A DNA stretch of 64,000 nucleotides from Bradysia coprophila (taxonomy: Eukaryota; Arthropoda; Insecta; Diptera; Sciaridae), in the NCBI RefSeq assembly GCF_014529535.1, contig NW_023503305.1, forward strand, positions 124,001-188,000, given 5' to 3'. A program made the translations under genes and the position numbers. The notes beneath the pieces were generated by a model. The model did not search any database. It was not told the origin of the DNA and worked only from the letters and a program-made list of their open reading frames with translations. Positions within the stretch are counted from its first letter, which is position 1, and each line of letters begins with the position of its first letter. Positions 38,601 through 50,665 of this stretch are shown here, piece after piece.

Positions 38601-41600
38601 CACCCCATGTAGATAACTGTTTAGGTAAACCTGGTGATATTTAAGTGAAGTAATACTTAATATTAGGCTCCGGTTTTTAGAATAGCGTGACGTCATTATA
38701 AACCCCTAAAGCGACTTTGTTTGAAACTTCCGACACGGTCACTGATGACACAGAAGGGTCGTGATGAATCTTGGAATTAAATTTGTCATACCACAACCTC
38801 CACCGTGTATGGAATGAACACACGACATCAGTTTGGGTATAATTTCAAAAAATCGATTTGTCTTTAATTAAGTAAAACTCTGTTGAAATGTCCATAAATT
38901 AACTACCGGTGACCTTGCAGAACAACTCAACGAAATAAAAAAATAAATAAAATTTTTCCACCATAAAAATGTGAAAGAATTTCATTTTGAAATTAGACTC
39001 ACTTTCAACATATCTGTATTATGTTCGGATTAGCCCGAATTGAATTTTGCAATGGAGGCAATTCATTTTTTTTCGCTGTGTTTATTTGTTTAGATGATGA
39101 GTCTTAAGGTCAAACGACAAAATATTTAATATAATTCATCCGAAAAATGGTTCTTCGAAACTGCATCAAAATATTGGTTTTGTGATAGCCTAATGACTGC
39201 GCGGCATATGAGAAATGGTGAAATATTTTTTCTGCTTAGCGAAACGTGTGCTAAGTATAGACATTTAAGTGCTGCTTATTATTGTTGTTATATATATACG
39301 AATGTACACATATTGCCTTCGAATGCGATTTGAAATGATTCAAACATAAAAATGACATTTTGATGCTTCTCAACCGTTGCATACGATAAGTGTGTACTAT
39401 TTGTACGAATATGGAAAAACGTTTCGTGTATTTTAATACACAAAATATATAAATATCGGATACACAAATCGAATTAACAACAAGTTGAATGTTTGTTATC
39501 AACATCGATATATATAACTAATAATAACATTACTGTGATGGCTATATGGCCTATGTCTGCATGTCTCGAAGAAGGAAAAAAAAAAACGAGAAAAACGAAA
39601 ACACAAAATTTATATATATACACAACGTGAAACTGCTGTCGTATAGTATATATTCAAAAATAAAATGTGAATCAAGAAAACGAAAAAAAAAACTATTTTC
39701 GATTTGACTATATAGGTAGGTAGTGATGTTGTACCAATAAACAATGCGAATAACGAATAAACAAAAGATAAATCAATACACGCAACAGCGATAACGAATT
39801 GTACGCTTTTTCGAGTTTCGAACCAACAAGAGAGACAACAACCGACCAACGAAAAAAAAAACGCAATAAATTTTGAGGAAACTCAATGAAATTGAAGTGA
39901 CCTAAATTTGCGGCGTTGATAATTTCGCTCCAACAAAACCCATCACACTCAAAGAAATGATAAAAAAAAACAATTTTTACGTTTTACCGATCCGATCAAA
40001 ACATAAAGACCCGAGAAAGAATGACTTAACGTTGTGTGTCCGACGGGCCACTAATCGATGCATATGGACAAAAATGGTATACCATGAAAGAGCAAAATTT
40101 CTTTTTCTTTTTATTTATTCGTTCACGTTTCATTGATAGCCCTAACCCATTTTCGGTTGATTATTGTTTCAACAGAACAGTCATAGGTAAATGTCGTTAC
40201 ACACTCGTTTGTTTCGGTGTGTGCAAATTTCTCTTGGTAATTTTTTTTTGTCGCATTACGAAGTGTGTGCACTGTGCATTTGTCAAAAAGAAAAGAAAAA
40301 TTAAATTGAAATCGTCACACTCTGGAACAGACAATCAAATCAAAATTTTCTTCTTCTTGAGTCGATTCTACATATATGGAGAACAAACAGTAAATTGGGA
40401 AATTTCGACTGGTTTTGTCTCAGTCGATATTGCATATATGGAGAAGAAACAGTAAAGCAAATCGGTATAAATTTCGAGTAGTAGTTCAGACACTACAATG
40501 AGAATTTTTGAATATTTTTTGGGGAACTTTCTCAAAGCCATAACATTCATCGTTCATAACTCAGACCCGCATGAACGGAAGTAGGGGGAAGCGTTTTCTT
40601 TCTATCACATTTCAATTTTCAATTTCATGGTTAAACAATCCTTGATCGAAGGAACAATCAAAACAATTCGGTTCAATTAGCCGTTCATTTGTCACCGTAT
40701 CGTTTCGGCTTTGATTAACTTTTCATTCAGCTGTGCTCGAGCGACAGCTGGTGTGTAACCGAGTCGTTGTGAAAACTGAGAACTGAAAACTGTGGTTGTT
40801 GTTTGAAACCGATGTGTGTGGTTGTCAAACGTATCACTTGCAAATATTATTCATTGATTACGCTTCAACGGTTTCTTGCGCAATTTTTCTTGTAATTTTG
40901 TCACACTCATCGTTCGTTTCGAGGAAAGTCTCGTTTGTGATTTTGAACACAACAATTTTTTTTTTTTGATTTTGGATGGAAAATGGAAAATCAAATCAAA
41001 ATTTTACTCACCTAAACAGCTGTCTTAAGTACATATAGTCGGGTGACTCATCAAAGCGCAATGTACGGCAATAATTCAAATACATTGCAAATTCAGCTGG
41101 AAAGCCTTTGCACAGTACTTCTATGGGTGTTGACATTTTCTTTTCGGAAATGCGTTCGTATTTCTGTTTCTTTGTGGTGGCCTTGAGTCCTTGCCACGGC
41201 AGCGATCCTCGATTAAAATACATCATAACATAGCCCAACGATTCCAAATCATCCCGACGTGATTGTTCGATACCCAAGTGAGCATTTATCGATGCATATC
41301 GAGCGGTGCCCGTTAAATTCTTGTCTTCGCGATACGCTATGTGAATGCGTGAACGAATGTCTCGGTATTTCTTAGCTAATCCAAAGTCGATTAGGAACAG
41401 CTTATTACAATGACGTCCGATGCCCATCAAAAAGTTATCTGCAATTCATGACGGAAGGAACAAAAAGAGAAAAAAAAAATTAGAAAAACGGGAAAAATTA
41501 ATTGAAATGTGGAATGTATCCGTGACCACAAACAAAAAAAAAAATCGTGAAAATGGAACAAACGAATGACGACAAAAACGAAAACAATTGATTTAACATA

Positions 41601-42061
41601 CCAGGTTTAATGTCTCTATGAATGAAGTGCTTGCAATGAAGAAACTCCAAACGACCAATCATTTGATCGACTAACATCAGAACGGTTTTTATTGTAAAAT
41701 GTCGTGTGCAAAAATTAAATAGATCTTCTAGAGATGGCCCCAACAAGTCCATAACGAGGACATTGTAGTTTCTTTCTTGGCCATAATATCGAATCCGTGG
41801 AATACCAACTCCACCCATCATTAATTTGTACAGTTTGTATTCGTATAGAAGTTGAGGATGGCGGGCATTGAGAGCCTCCATTTTTATGGCAACTTCTTCG
41901 CCACATACGACGCTTATTCCCAAATAGATATCACCAAAGGATCCACTTCCAATTTTTCGTATGACACGATACTTTCCTCCTACAACGAAATCACCTGTAT
42001 ACGAACGACTTGTTGTGTAAGTTGACTTTAATTGATCAGCCATTTTAGACACTGAATTCAT
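35622..42061 (-). CDS. casein kinase I alpha-type protein kinase
   Basis: Serine/threonine kinase of the CK1-alpha branch; family members phosphorylate beta-catenin, Ci and PER in Wnt, Hedgehog and clock pathways. Three exons join in frame: 42061-41602, 41438-41012, 35784-35622 (349 residues, TAG stop). Visible are the glycine loop [11 protein letters not shown] (38-48), catalytic lysine K60 (EVAIK), HRDIKPDN with D150, DFGLAKK with D171, the CK1-specific [11 protein letters not shown] and the [18 protein letters not shown]-lobe end. A second ATG at 42043 could be the start instead. All catalytic residues are intact. Compared with my memory of fly CkIalpha there are many substitutions (for example [40 protein letters not shown]) and a novel tail, so it may be a paralogue and not the conserved orthologue. 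The last intron is 5.2 kb. Confidence 0.93.
36001..36222. repeat. four degenerate 52-58-bp tandem units
   Basis: Units begin near 36001, 36053, 36111 and 36164. Each has a TTCCTTGTACAAA-like core (TTCCTTGCAGAAA, TTCTTGCACAAA, TTCCTTGTAGAAA), and three of the four then carry a TACAATTGGG-like segment. Divergence between units is high, so the array is old. It lies in the kinase intron. Confidence 0.6.
37735..37792. mobile_element. right-end piece of the AATTCACGCCGTAAGTGC MITE
   Basis: Ends CTTACTTACGGCGTGAATT, matching the right TIR of the copies at 26400 and 30317; the preceding TTCACTCGAAATTTCAAAAT is a diverged interior. The left end is lost. Confidence 0.55.
38558..38668. mobile_element. 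111-bp hairpin element with GCCTAATATT ends
   Basis: The left arm GCCTAATATTGAAAAAATTT+CACTTAAAT and right arm ATTTAAGTGAAG--TTAATATTAGGC are inverted repeats with a few indels. The termini recall the hairpin at 26645-26722. Confidence 0.65.
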
Positions 42062-43006
42062 TATACGATTAACACAAACAAAAAGTGATTTAAGGTGTGC
42101 GACGGTGTAATTTTTCCGATTTTATTTCACAGTATCTTAATTCGTCACCATGAAATCAAACTTCAGCAGCCATTTTTTGCTTTGTCCAAGTTCGTAACAC
42201 TTCGCTTATGCTGTCGGTCGTCGCTCGGATATGAAAAGAAAAGTGTCTAATTGGTTCGTTTAATCGAAACACAGGTGACGCCTGCTCGGTCTTTGCAAGG
42301 TTTTTCCGTTTTTCTCAGATTTCTATGGAATTTCGTGAAATATTTTAACATTTTCTACCCTCTTGTTTACTCAGATCTTAATTGCCGTAATTTTGACGAT
42401 TTTGCCGTTTCAATTTTTTGTTTAATGGACTCGGAAGGCAAAAAGGAACATATTTTGGCGCCATTTCAATTGCTTGATAAATGTTCTGATAGAGACCTCT
42501 GTACATACGGAACATTAGTATTGCCCGTATTGTCGTAAATCGCCGCGTTCGCCAATTTCTGTTAAATTTTTGGTTGTACTTTTAGTTTGCGAATTTCATC
42601 AATTAAAATCTAAATTACAATTTCGATGAAAGCAATCAAACGATGACGCAGCTACTGAATATTCAATTAATTTCCAATTGATGAAATAAAATTTTTGTGG
42701 AAGCATATCCCAACAAATAAAACAAAATTCCAAATGAAATGTCTGCAGCGCCATCTATCACTGTTGTTTTGCATTTTGCTGACAGTATTGTTGTCATTTT
42801 ATTAACAAAAAAAAAATTGTAAGAAAAAGTAGAAGTTGGAGTTGACTCTAAATTTATCAAATTTATTTTGACCGCATACTAAATCGACTTAACTAAATCA
42901 AGTAACTCCAATTACTTTCTGTGAAAATAATGCCCATTTTGCCAAAGTGGCGTTTGTAAGCGATAATCAGAGTTTTGAGCGTTATTTCCTCCAAAATCTT
43001 GGAAAG
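42062..43006. promoter_or_regulatory. shared upstream region of the CK1-type kinase and hat-trick
   Basis: A 945-bp region between two divergent start codons. Both promoters and 5' UTRs should lie here. No TATA box or other core element could be fixed by eye. The plus-strand frame at 42251-42538 shows no recognisable protein. Confidence 0.45.
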
Positions 43007-46000
43007 ATGCAGGTTAGAACAACAAATTTTCTTTTCTTAATTTTATGTGTAATATAATCAATAATATTCCAAGTTGGGTTGAGGTTTGTTTATGACCAGT
43101 GTTTTCGAAATACAGGCGGAGATATTTGTGGCATGACTGATATGGCCGTTGAGACCGTTTACATACCGTTGAGATTTGACCGTAAAATGATGCGTATAAC
43201 TCGGTGAAACCTGAATTTGTGGTACGCAAAACGTTCATGTCGAAATTACATTTCGGACTAAGTGCAAGTTTCGATTAACGAACTAGTGTTAAACCAATTT
43301 GGTTCAACGAAAGTTCCTCGTTTGTAGAGAAAAACAATGATTCTTGTGTGCAACGCATAAATTACTGATAAAAATTGCCTGATTTAGACGAATAACAACC
43401 GAAACACTCAGAACATTCGCAAATTGTTTTTTAGCACAGCCCCGAGTTACAACCTTTTTTCGGAAAATGATTTAGAGGGACCTCCTATCCTTTAAGCTCA
43501 AAAACAATTGCCCACTTGTTGGCATGTGGGAAATGAAACTTTTAGACTCCTTTGAAGGGCTTTGCTAAAAAACACAAGTTTACTGTGACCGTTTCGATCC
43601 TTATTTCCGCTTGTGTTTCGGAAACCAATTATTATCTCGTCGTGTTCGTTTTCGAAGCAAATTATTATTAAATCTAAACATTATACTTACAGCAAGTCGA
43701 CGATCCGCCCTATTTGTCAGTCGGAACGGAGGTTAGCGCTAAATATAAAGGGGCCTTTTGTGAAGCAAAAGTCAGAAAAGTCGTACGCAACATCAAATGT
43801 AAGGTCGCCTACAAACAAGGTATGCACCAACCGTTCTTGTCCTTTCTCTACTTATTGTTGTACTTTTAACTTTTCAATTTTCATTTCAGGTGGATCGGGC
43901 ACAGTTTCTGACGAACAGATCAAAAGTGATCTGTTACGAGTCGGTGGAACTGTCGAGGTCGAGGTGCCTCAAGTCAAGCATCCCGATCGAAAGGAATTGG
44001 TTGAGGCGACGATAACGAAAATTCAGGATTGTTCGCAGTACACGGTTGTGTTCGATGATGGCGATATCACAACATTGAGACGAAGTGCGCTGTGTTTGAA
44101 GAGTGGGCGGCACTTCAATGAGAGTGAAACATTGGATCAATTGCCGCTAACGCATCCGGAACATTTCGGAAATCCTGTAATCGGCGGTCGACGGGGACGA
44201 AGGTAAGCGATACGTTTTGGGTGAATTTTTGTTTTTGGTTTTTTTACCATTTTTTTTTTGTTCATTGTTGTTGTTTATGAACGTTGTCCTGATGATTTTA
44301 TGTTTGATTTTTCTTTTCTTTTTTGTCTCTTGTCATTCTTTTTGTTTTCGACCCATCAAAGAAATTTGGACCTAAACAAAAAAAATGTTGTTAGATCGAG
44401 GCACATGCCGGATGACAGTTCCGACGATGAAGAGGAAACGGTTACAACAAAGCAAAGAATTATCGAAAAAGAGGAGCATATCGGCAAAGTGGTCTGTGTT
44501 GAAAACACCGAAACCAAGAAGAAATCGTCGAAAGAAAACTGGTTTCCCGCATTAGTGGTAGCACCCACAGACACTGTACGCATCCGGGTCAAAGACGAAT
44601 ATCTGGTTAGATCGTTCAAAGACGGCAGGTACTACACCGTTCCGAAAAAAGAGGCGACCGACTTCACGAAAGACAAAGCTTCCAAGCAAGACAGTGATGC
44701 TGTTCAAGCTGCGCTTGAGTACATGCATAAAGATAATTTACCGCCGCATTGGGATCGCGATGTATTATTCGGCCTGGGCAATTGTTCGAGTGACTTCGAA
44801 GGTGACTACGAATCCGATACGTCAGATGACGAACCACGCGAAGAAAAGGATCATTTTGTTGCACAGTTGTACAAGTATATGGATGATCGCGGAACGCCAT
44901 TAAATAAAGGACCGTCGATTACGAACAAAGATGTCGATCTGTATCGACTGTTTCGAGCAGTTCAAAAGCTCGGTGGCTACAATCGTGTGACGACTCAAAG
45001 CCAATGGAAGCAAATAGCGACACGTCTGGGCTATACACCGACGACAACGAGCATTCAAAATTTGGTGAAGCAAGCGTATAAGAAATTTCTGCTTCCATTC
45101 GAAGAATTCGATCGAAAATTAGGATGTACAATGGTGGCACATCCCCGTGCCAATCGCATCAAGGGCAGAAATTTGGTGCGAGCACATTCGGTTGCATCAC
45201 CGAAGCCGGAAAAAGACGTTAAGCCAGTCGTTGCAGCTACCACAACTGAAGAATCGGAAAGCAGTGTGGAGCCCGTTATTGAGAAAAAACGCAAATTGTC
45301 CACAAGCAGCAGCGGCAAAGTGAAGGCTATGGTCGAGAAATACGAAGAGAAGTTCAAAGAAGAACTGAAGGAAATCAAAACGGAAATTGTGGAAGTCGTA
45401 AAGGAGGAGCCAAAACCGAAGGAAAAGGAAAGCAAAAAAGCTGTGGCCAAGGAACAGAAAGAATCGGCCAAAGAAACGAAGCAGAAGGAACTGGCAACGG
45501 AGGTGAAAATCGAAAAGAACCCAGATCCGGTGCCGTCAACGTCTGCGAAAAAGATTAAAGAAGAAGTTATTCCGGCTCCGCCAACTACACCCGCTCCCGT
45601 TCCAGCAACAATACCTGCAAAGAAAGAAAAGGGAACAAAACGTCAACAAGCCAATAACGACGAAAAGAAACCGACAAAGAAGCGTAAGGCTGATGCTGAG
45701 CCAGAAAAGCCGGCGGAAAAGGTCGAAAAGCCAGAGGCTGTAGTGCAAGATTTTCCAGTTGAAGTCGGCGATAAACTCAAAGTTTATTATCATGAGCAGA
45801 AAGTCACGTATGAGGCGAAAGTAATCGAAATATCCGTTCAGCAAGGGGTTTGTCTGTACTTAGTGCATTACACAGGATGGAATACACGTTACGATGAATG
45901 GGTGCCGCGTGAAAGAATTGCGGAAAACTTAACCAACAGCAAAACGATAAAACGTTCCAAGACTGGAAACAGCCGCACGAGCAGCACAAATTCAGACAAG

Positions 46001-49000
46001 ACACCTGTAAGTCTTTAGTAAACATTTCCTCGCTTAGGAGATACTTAATCACTAAAAATTTATCTAATTCCAGCACATGCAAATTGCACCTATCAAACAA
46101 GGAATGCGTAAAGGTAGAGGCGGTTCACGAGGAGATTCACAGCCACCACGATCCACAACACCATCGTCCATTGCATCGAATTCCAGTCGCACAAAGTCCC
46201 CAGCCATACCGGCACAACGACGAACGACTCGAGCGCAACCTAATGCTGTGCGCCGTACATCGAACAACACTGACATCTCATCGGTTCAAACTGACGACAG
46301 CGATTCCGATTCGGATGAGCCGGTGAAAAAACCTTCGACACGAAAAATTCCATTCCAACGAGCGTCTCAAACTCAGTCAGTATCGACACCGTCAACATCC
46401 AACACGAATAAGCCGGTCTCGAACACAAGTTCAGAAGAAGAATCGGCTGGCACTAGCAACAAAGGCCGCGATTTCGATTTGAATCAAATTCGTTCGGAAT
46501 TGAAGGGTTTCAAGGAGTTGAAATTGCCTGCTTCTGAAATCGAAATCGAGACTGAATCAACGTCCGAAAAGAAGTTCGAGTGTCCCAGTACAACATCGAA
46601 TACGGAGTCTGGTGATTCAATAATGCAAGACATGGCAAAAACGGAAACGTCCGATCTATCATCCGAATCCGATTCGTACGACGACGATTCTCAATTTTCC
46701 GATCGAACTACCACTTTGGAAAATATATCCGAGTCGTTACAGGAGAAATTCAAGTCGGGTAAATTGGACACCGACGTTTTCAAAAAAGCTGTACCTGAGC
46801 CGAGCGAATTCGTTGAGAAAATGGCTGTGCTAAAGGCATCAGGAATTGAGAAAATTATTAAAAATAGCTTGGCGGATCGGTCGAAAGCGTTGCCAGAAAA
46901 AATGACAATGAAAGCTCTGTGTGAACGATCGCCCCTGAAGCAGAAAGAAAGGATCAAAGAAAAGGATGAAAAATTACCGGTAGAACCTAAAGCACCGTCG
47001 AAACCGTTGATTGAAACGAAAGTGCTGCCCAGTATGGACAGGAATGTTGCTAATAAAATTGAAAAACCGGCCACCGTTGAAAAGTCTCCATTCAAAGCGG
47101 CATTCGAAAGGGACAAAACCGTTCCCTGCAAAAGTATTTTCGAAAAGGCAACTACAAGTTTGCCTGCCAGTACGGACAATTTTCTTATCCGGACGACTAC
47201 TGCTGATTTCACGCCTGCAGACAAAATTTCGCAGCCGACAGCTCCAGCTGTCAGTCAGCCCGTATCTCAGGTTTCCAGTGCTAGCGATATTTATGAATTC
47301 AAGGAACCGGAGCCGTTCGAATTTGAAGCTGTCAAAAAACTTTCACCAGAAGTTGATAAAAAATTGAAAAAGAAATCATTGGCTGAACTTGCAGTCGATT
47401 CAAAAGCATTCCCAACGTCGACGTCGACTACCACTCCAGTTAAAAAATCCAAAAAATCGCCGTCTAAGGATCTGGAACCAAAGATGAAACCACAAAAGCA
47501 GCAGCAGCAAGATGATCAGGTATCACCAGTAACGTCACCGCCTGCCACTCTCGTTCCTCCGAAAATTGATTCGATTTTTGATTCATTGCGAAAATCGCCG
47601 AGTTTCAATATCAACTCTTCCAATACTGGCTTGTCGGATGATCTATATGTGACCAGTTCGTCCAAAGAACCACCTAAGCTGGAAGTGTTGCCAGTTACTG
47701 TTGCTAAATCCACATTTATTCCTACGCTTTTCAATACTGCAAGCAGCGTAGAAACTGCAAAAATTTTTGATGTTAAGCCTGGTGTATTGGAGAAAGAGGA
47801 CGATGACAATGACAAGCCCGTCGAACTGGAAACTGCGAAGAAAATTCTACTGGCTGATGAGGTGTTTGAGTTGGACCCACCTAAGATCGATAAGCCATCT
47901 TCAATTGCCGACAAGGTTTTGAAAGCGTTAAATCAACAACAGCAGCAACAACAGAGGCAAGACCAACACGACACTACTGAAGAGGTGGTAGAAAACAAAC
48001 CAGCAGTCTGTGAGAAAGCTGCAGTCGCAACATCTCCTACCAATATCGATACAACAGTCGATACAGTTTTGGAACCGCCGATTTTTGAGCCACCAAAAAT
48101 TGAATTGCCAACTCATATTAAAAAGGAACCGGAGAGTCAGCCTAAGAAACCAGTTCTTAGTTCTCCGGAGCATAAACTCGACATCCTTGAGTCTATTGCA
48201 CCGAAAAACAACGACCTTAGTGAAACAATTCAGAAATTAGAGTCCGTCATCCAGCACAGTGCGGATATGGGACAGATGTCAGATGATTCGTCAGACAGTA
48301 CCGATTCGGAGCGAAGACTCGTCATCGAAGATGAGTCTCAGAGCTCAGAAACTCAAAATGAATTTAACAAAGCCGATTCGCAGCCAATCAGTGAATCCAT
48401 CAAACCAGCGATCACTGTTCCAGGTGACCGTAAAGTTTTCGAAATACAAAATGTGGAGGACAATGCTATTGGATTGAAATTCTCCTCAACTACTCATTTC
48501 TCTGCTGCACAACAGAAAGTCAAAGCTACAACGGAACAACCGACAATGAAGTCAGCGTTCGATCTGATGGCTACATACACAGCTACCGCTAAACCAATAA
48601 CCCTCGTACAACCACGCCAGGCGGAAGCTTCCCAGATAAAGGAAGAATCCGACGAGGACCACACTATTGGTTCCACATCAACCGTCGAGACCACACATAA
48701 CGAAACGTTGCAACTGTTGCTGTGCGAAGAAACTATTCCAGGCAGTCCAGCGCCACCAGCGCGTGACGTATTTACACATTCAATGGATACCGACACAAAT
48801 ACGGTACCGATGGAAATCGACGATCCAAAAGTCATCAAATCAGATAATGTGTCGCTCAATAGTTCGCGACATGATTCGTTGAGTCATGACGATAGTAGCG
48901 AAGATGTGAGAAAAACTGGTAAGTTGAATGAGTATGAGATATGACTGGAGCAACGAAACTACTTCTGCATTTTTGTCATTTCAAGATCAAGATGACATAA

Positions 49001-49716
49001 CAAGCAGACGACGTAGACGAACCAGAAAAGCATCTGAGTCAGACACACCAGCAGCATCGATCAAACGTCGTAAGGCTAACAGTCGACGTAATACAGCTAC
49101 AGGTATACTAAAATTGAAAAGCTACCGGGCACTAGTCTTTGTTCGGAGAAATTTTGATTTTAAGATCGCCAGATAAGTCATGATCGTATAAGTCGTATAA
49201 GATGCGTTGACTTCATGCTTCGAAGACGATTTTTTTTTTAAATTTTGTTTATAAACTCCCGAGTCGAGCAACGTTTCGCTCCAAATATCGAAATTTCTCT
49301 GTTAACTAGTGAAGAAAAGTCGACAGTTTCACTGCGATTTGCTGAACTAATAAAATTTCATTCGTCTAGGATCTGACAGCGAAGACACCGACAATGTCCA
49401 ACGATTCCCCGATCGGCAACCGATCAAGCAGAGCCAGTACAACTTCTTAGTGCAATTGGGTATACAATATTCTTCCTACCACATTCTTCTATCGATGAAT
49501 TTCTAAAATCTATTTCTACGTTACACATTTCCAGATTCAGCTCTGAACAGCCATCAACGTATTGCCATTTTGAACAAACAAATTGATGATCTGCGAAAGA
49601 CTTACAATATGATTAAGACTGAACTGGCAAGTATTGATCGTCGCCGAAAGAAGTTGAGACGCCGGGAACGGGAAAATAAGAAGCAACAACAAATGAAAAT
49701 GCAATCGACTAGTTGA
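43007..49716 (+). CDS. htk: ARID4/RBP1-like chromatin protein (hat-trick)
   Basis: Nuclear chromatin-binding protein of the ARID4A/B family, known to work with SIN3-HDAC and RB complexes; fly homologue hat-trick. Eight exons join in frame: 43007-43012, 43693-43819, 43890-44202, 44395-46006, 46074-48918, 48986-49102, 49370-49459, 49535-49716 (about 1,763 residues, TGA stop). N-terminal Tudor ([20 protein letters not shown]) and RBB1NT-like region ([14 protein letters not shown]) span residues 1-145; ARID about 300-395 ([31 protein letters not shown]); chromo barrel about 604-660 ([20 protein letters not shown]). A 948-residue acidic, Ser/Thr/Pro-rich exon 5 of low complexity with a short polyQ follows, then a conserved basic coiled-coil tail ([20 protein letters not shown]). 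Least certain is exon 1, only ATG-CAG; acceptor of exon 6 could also be 48992. Confidence 0.9.
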
Positions 49717-50665
49717 ACGGCGAGGAAAATGTGAACGGTGGAAGATTTTTACAGATTGTATTGTATCGAGCGATTGTATCCTGTTGAATGCTGCTTTTTA
49801 ACTGTATAAAAAAACATTCATTAAAAACTAGTATTGGTACACAGTCATGGGCTTTTTCATGTTAATCGAAAGTGAGAAACCAGGACAATGGTTCCAGTGT
49901 TAACCGACCGAATGATATTCCGACGTTTAAAAATTCTTACACAAAACCTTGTTGAATTAACAACAATAAATATTTGCAACCCATTCAATTTCTATTCAAA
50001 CACGGCATACACGACTGCGCGTGCACACAACAAATTATTATACGCAAAACAATTCGGTGATGGTGTATGACCTCCAATGTTAAACTATTCAACTGTACAG
50101 TGAAATGAAGTTTTGAAGGTGACGTTCGATCGAAATAAAATTTCGTACAGCGGACTCATGGCATGAAATTGTTTTCGAAGGTTTTTTCGAATTGAGGATA
50201 TGTTCTTGTTTTCTTGAAGGGTAAGAATTTTTATCGTTCCGAATATAGTCGATGGGAGAGTTGATAAGGTTTATTACCGGAACAAGGTAAATCGTCTTAA
50301 AATAAGTCCCTAACCAGGGACTATTATTAGGAATTGTGTTGAATGAAATTGTAATTAAAATCAACAAAATTTGTATCAACTGTTTCAGCAGCTGGTACAC
50401 TCATACAAATACACATGTTTAAATGGTCTCACCTCTTCACATGTCTATGTCACCAGTATTAGTGGATCAGCTGTTAAAACATCTGAAGCAAATTTCAATA
50501 TAAATTTGGTTGAATTTTACTGTACCGAAATTTACCAAAAATTTACTGAAAACCTTTCAGTAAACTTTCGGTAAATTTCCACAATTCTCAATAAATGAAA
50601 TTCCCAATAATATTTCCTGTCTTTAGAACCTGTACCCGATGCTGATTGTTCTTAAGTCCATTTAG
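49717..50665. other. region between hat-trick and the MIPP1-like fragment
   Basis: Holds the probable hat-trick 3' UTR (an ATTAAA at about 49820 and an AATAAA at 49965). A small palindrome follows at 50307-50324 (AGTCCCTAACCAGGGACT). The stretch at about 50500-50590 has TTTACCGAAA/TTTCGGTAAA motifs related to the MITE at 10573-10699. No frame resembles the missing N-terminal half of a MIPP1 protein. Confidence 0.5.
50500..50590. mobile_element. MITE-like remnant upstream of the MIPP1 fragment
   Basis: TACTGTACCGAAATTTACCA, then AAACCTTTCAGTAAACTTTC, then GGTAAATTTCC form an imperfect inverted repeat with the same ACCGAA/TTTACC words as the element at 10573-10699. Terminal repeats are not clear. 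Confidence 0.4.

Larger units (their letters stand above)
35785..41011 (-). other. last intron of the CK1-type kinase gene, 5.2 kb
   Basis: Donor GTGAGT after the codons for YLRQLF, acceptor TATCAACAG before ILFRTLNHQ. It contains a degenerate tandem repeat (36001-36222), a MITE right-end piece (37735-37792), a hairpin element (38558-38668) and A/T microsatellites around 39.3-39.7 kb. No nested gene is supported; the frames at 37977-38171 and 40036-40455 resemble nothing and have ordinary intron composition. Confidence 0.6.

Noticed and set aside
40036-40455. A 139-codon open frame within the kinase intron
   Set aside because: Phe/Lys-rich translation of T- and A-rich DNA. No domain, and the frame begins and ends without supporting signals.
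46691-47914. Long minus-strand frames (177 and 132 codons) opposite hat-trick exon 5
   Set aside because: They are antisense shadows of a low-complexity coding exon. The plus-strand frame is continuous with the rest of the gene.
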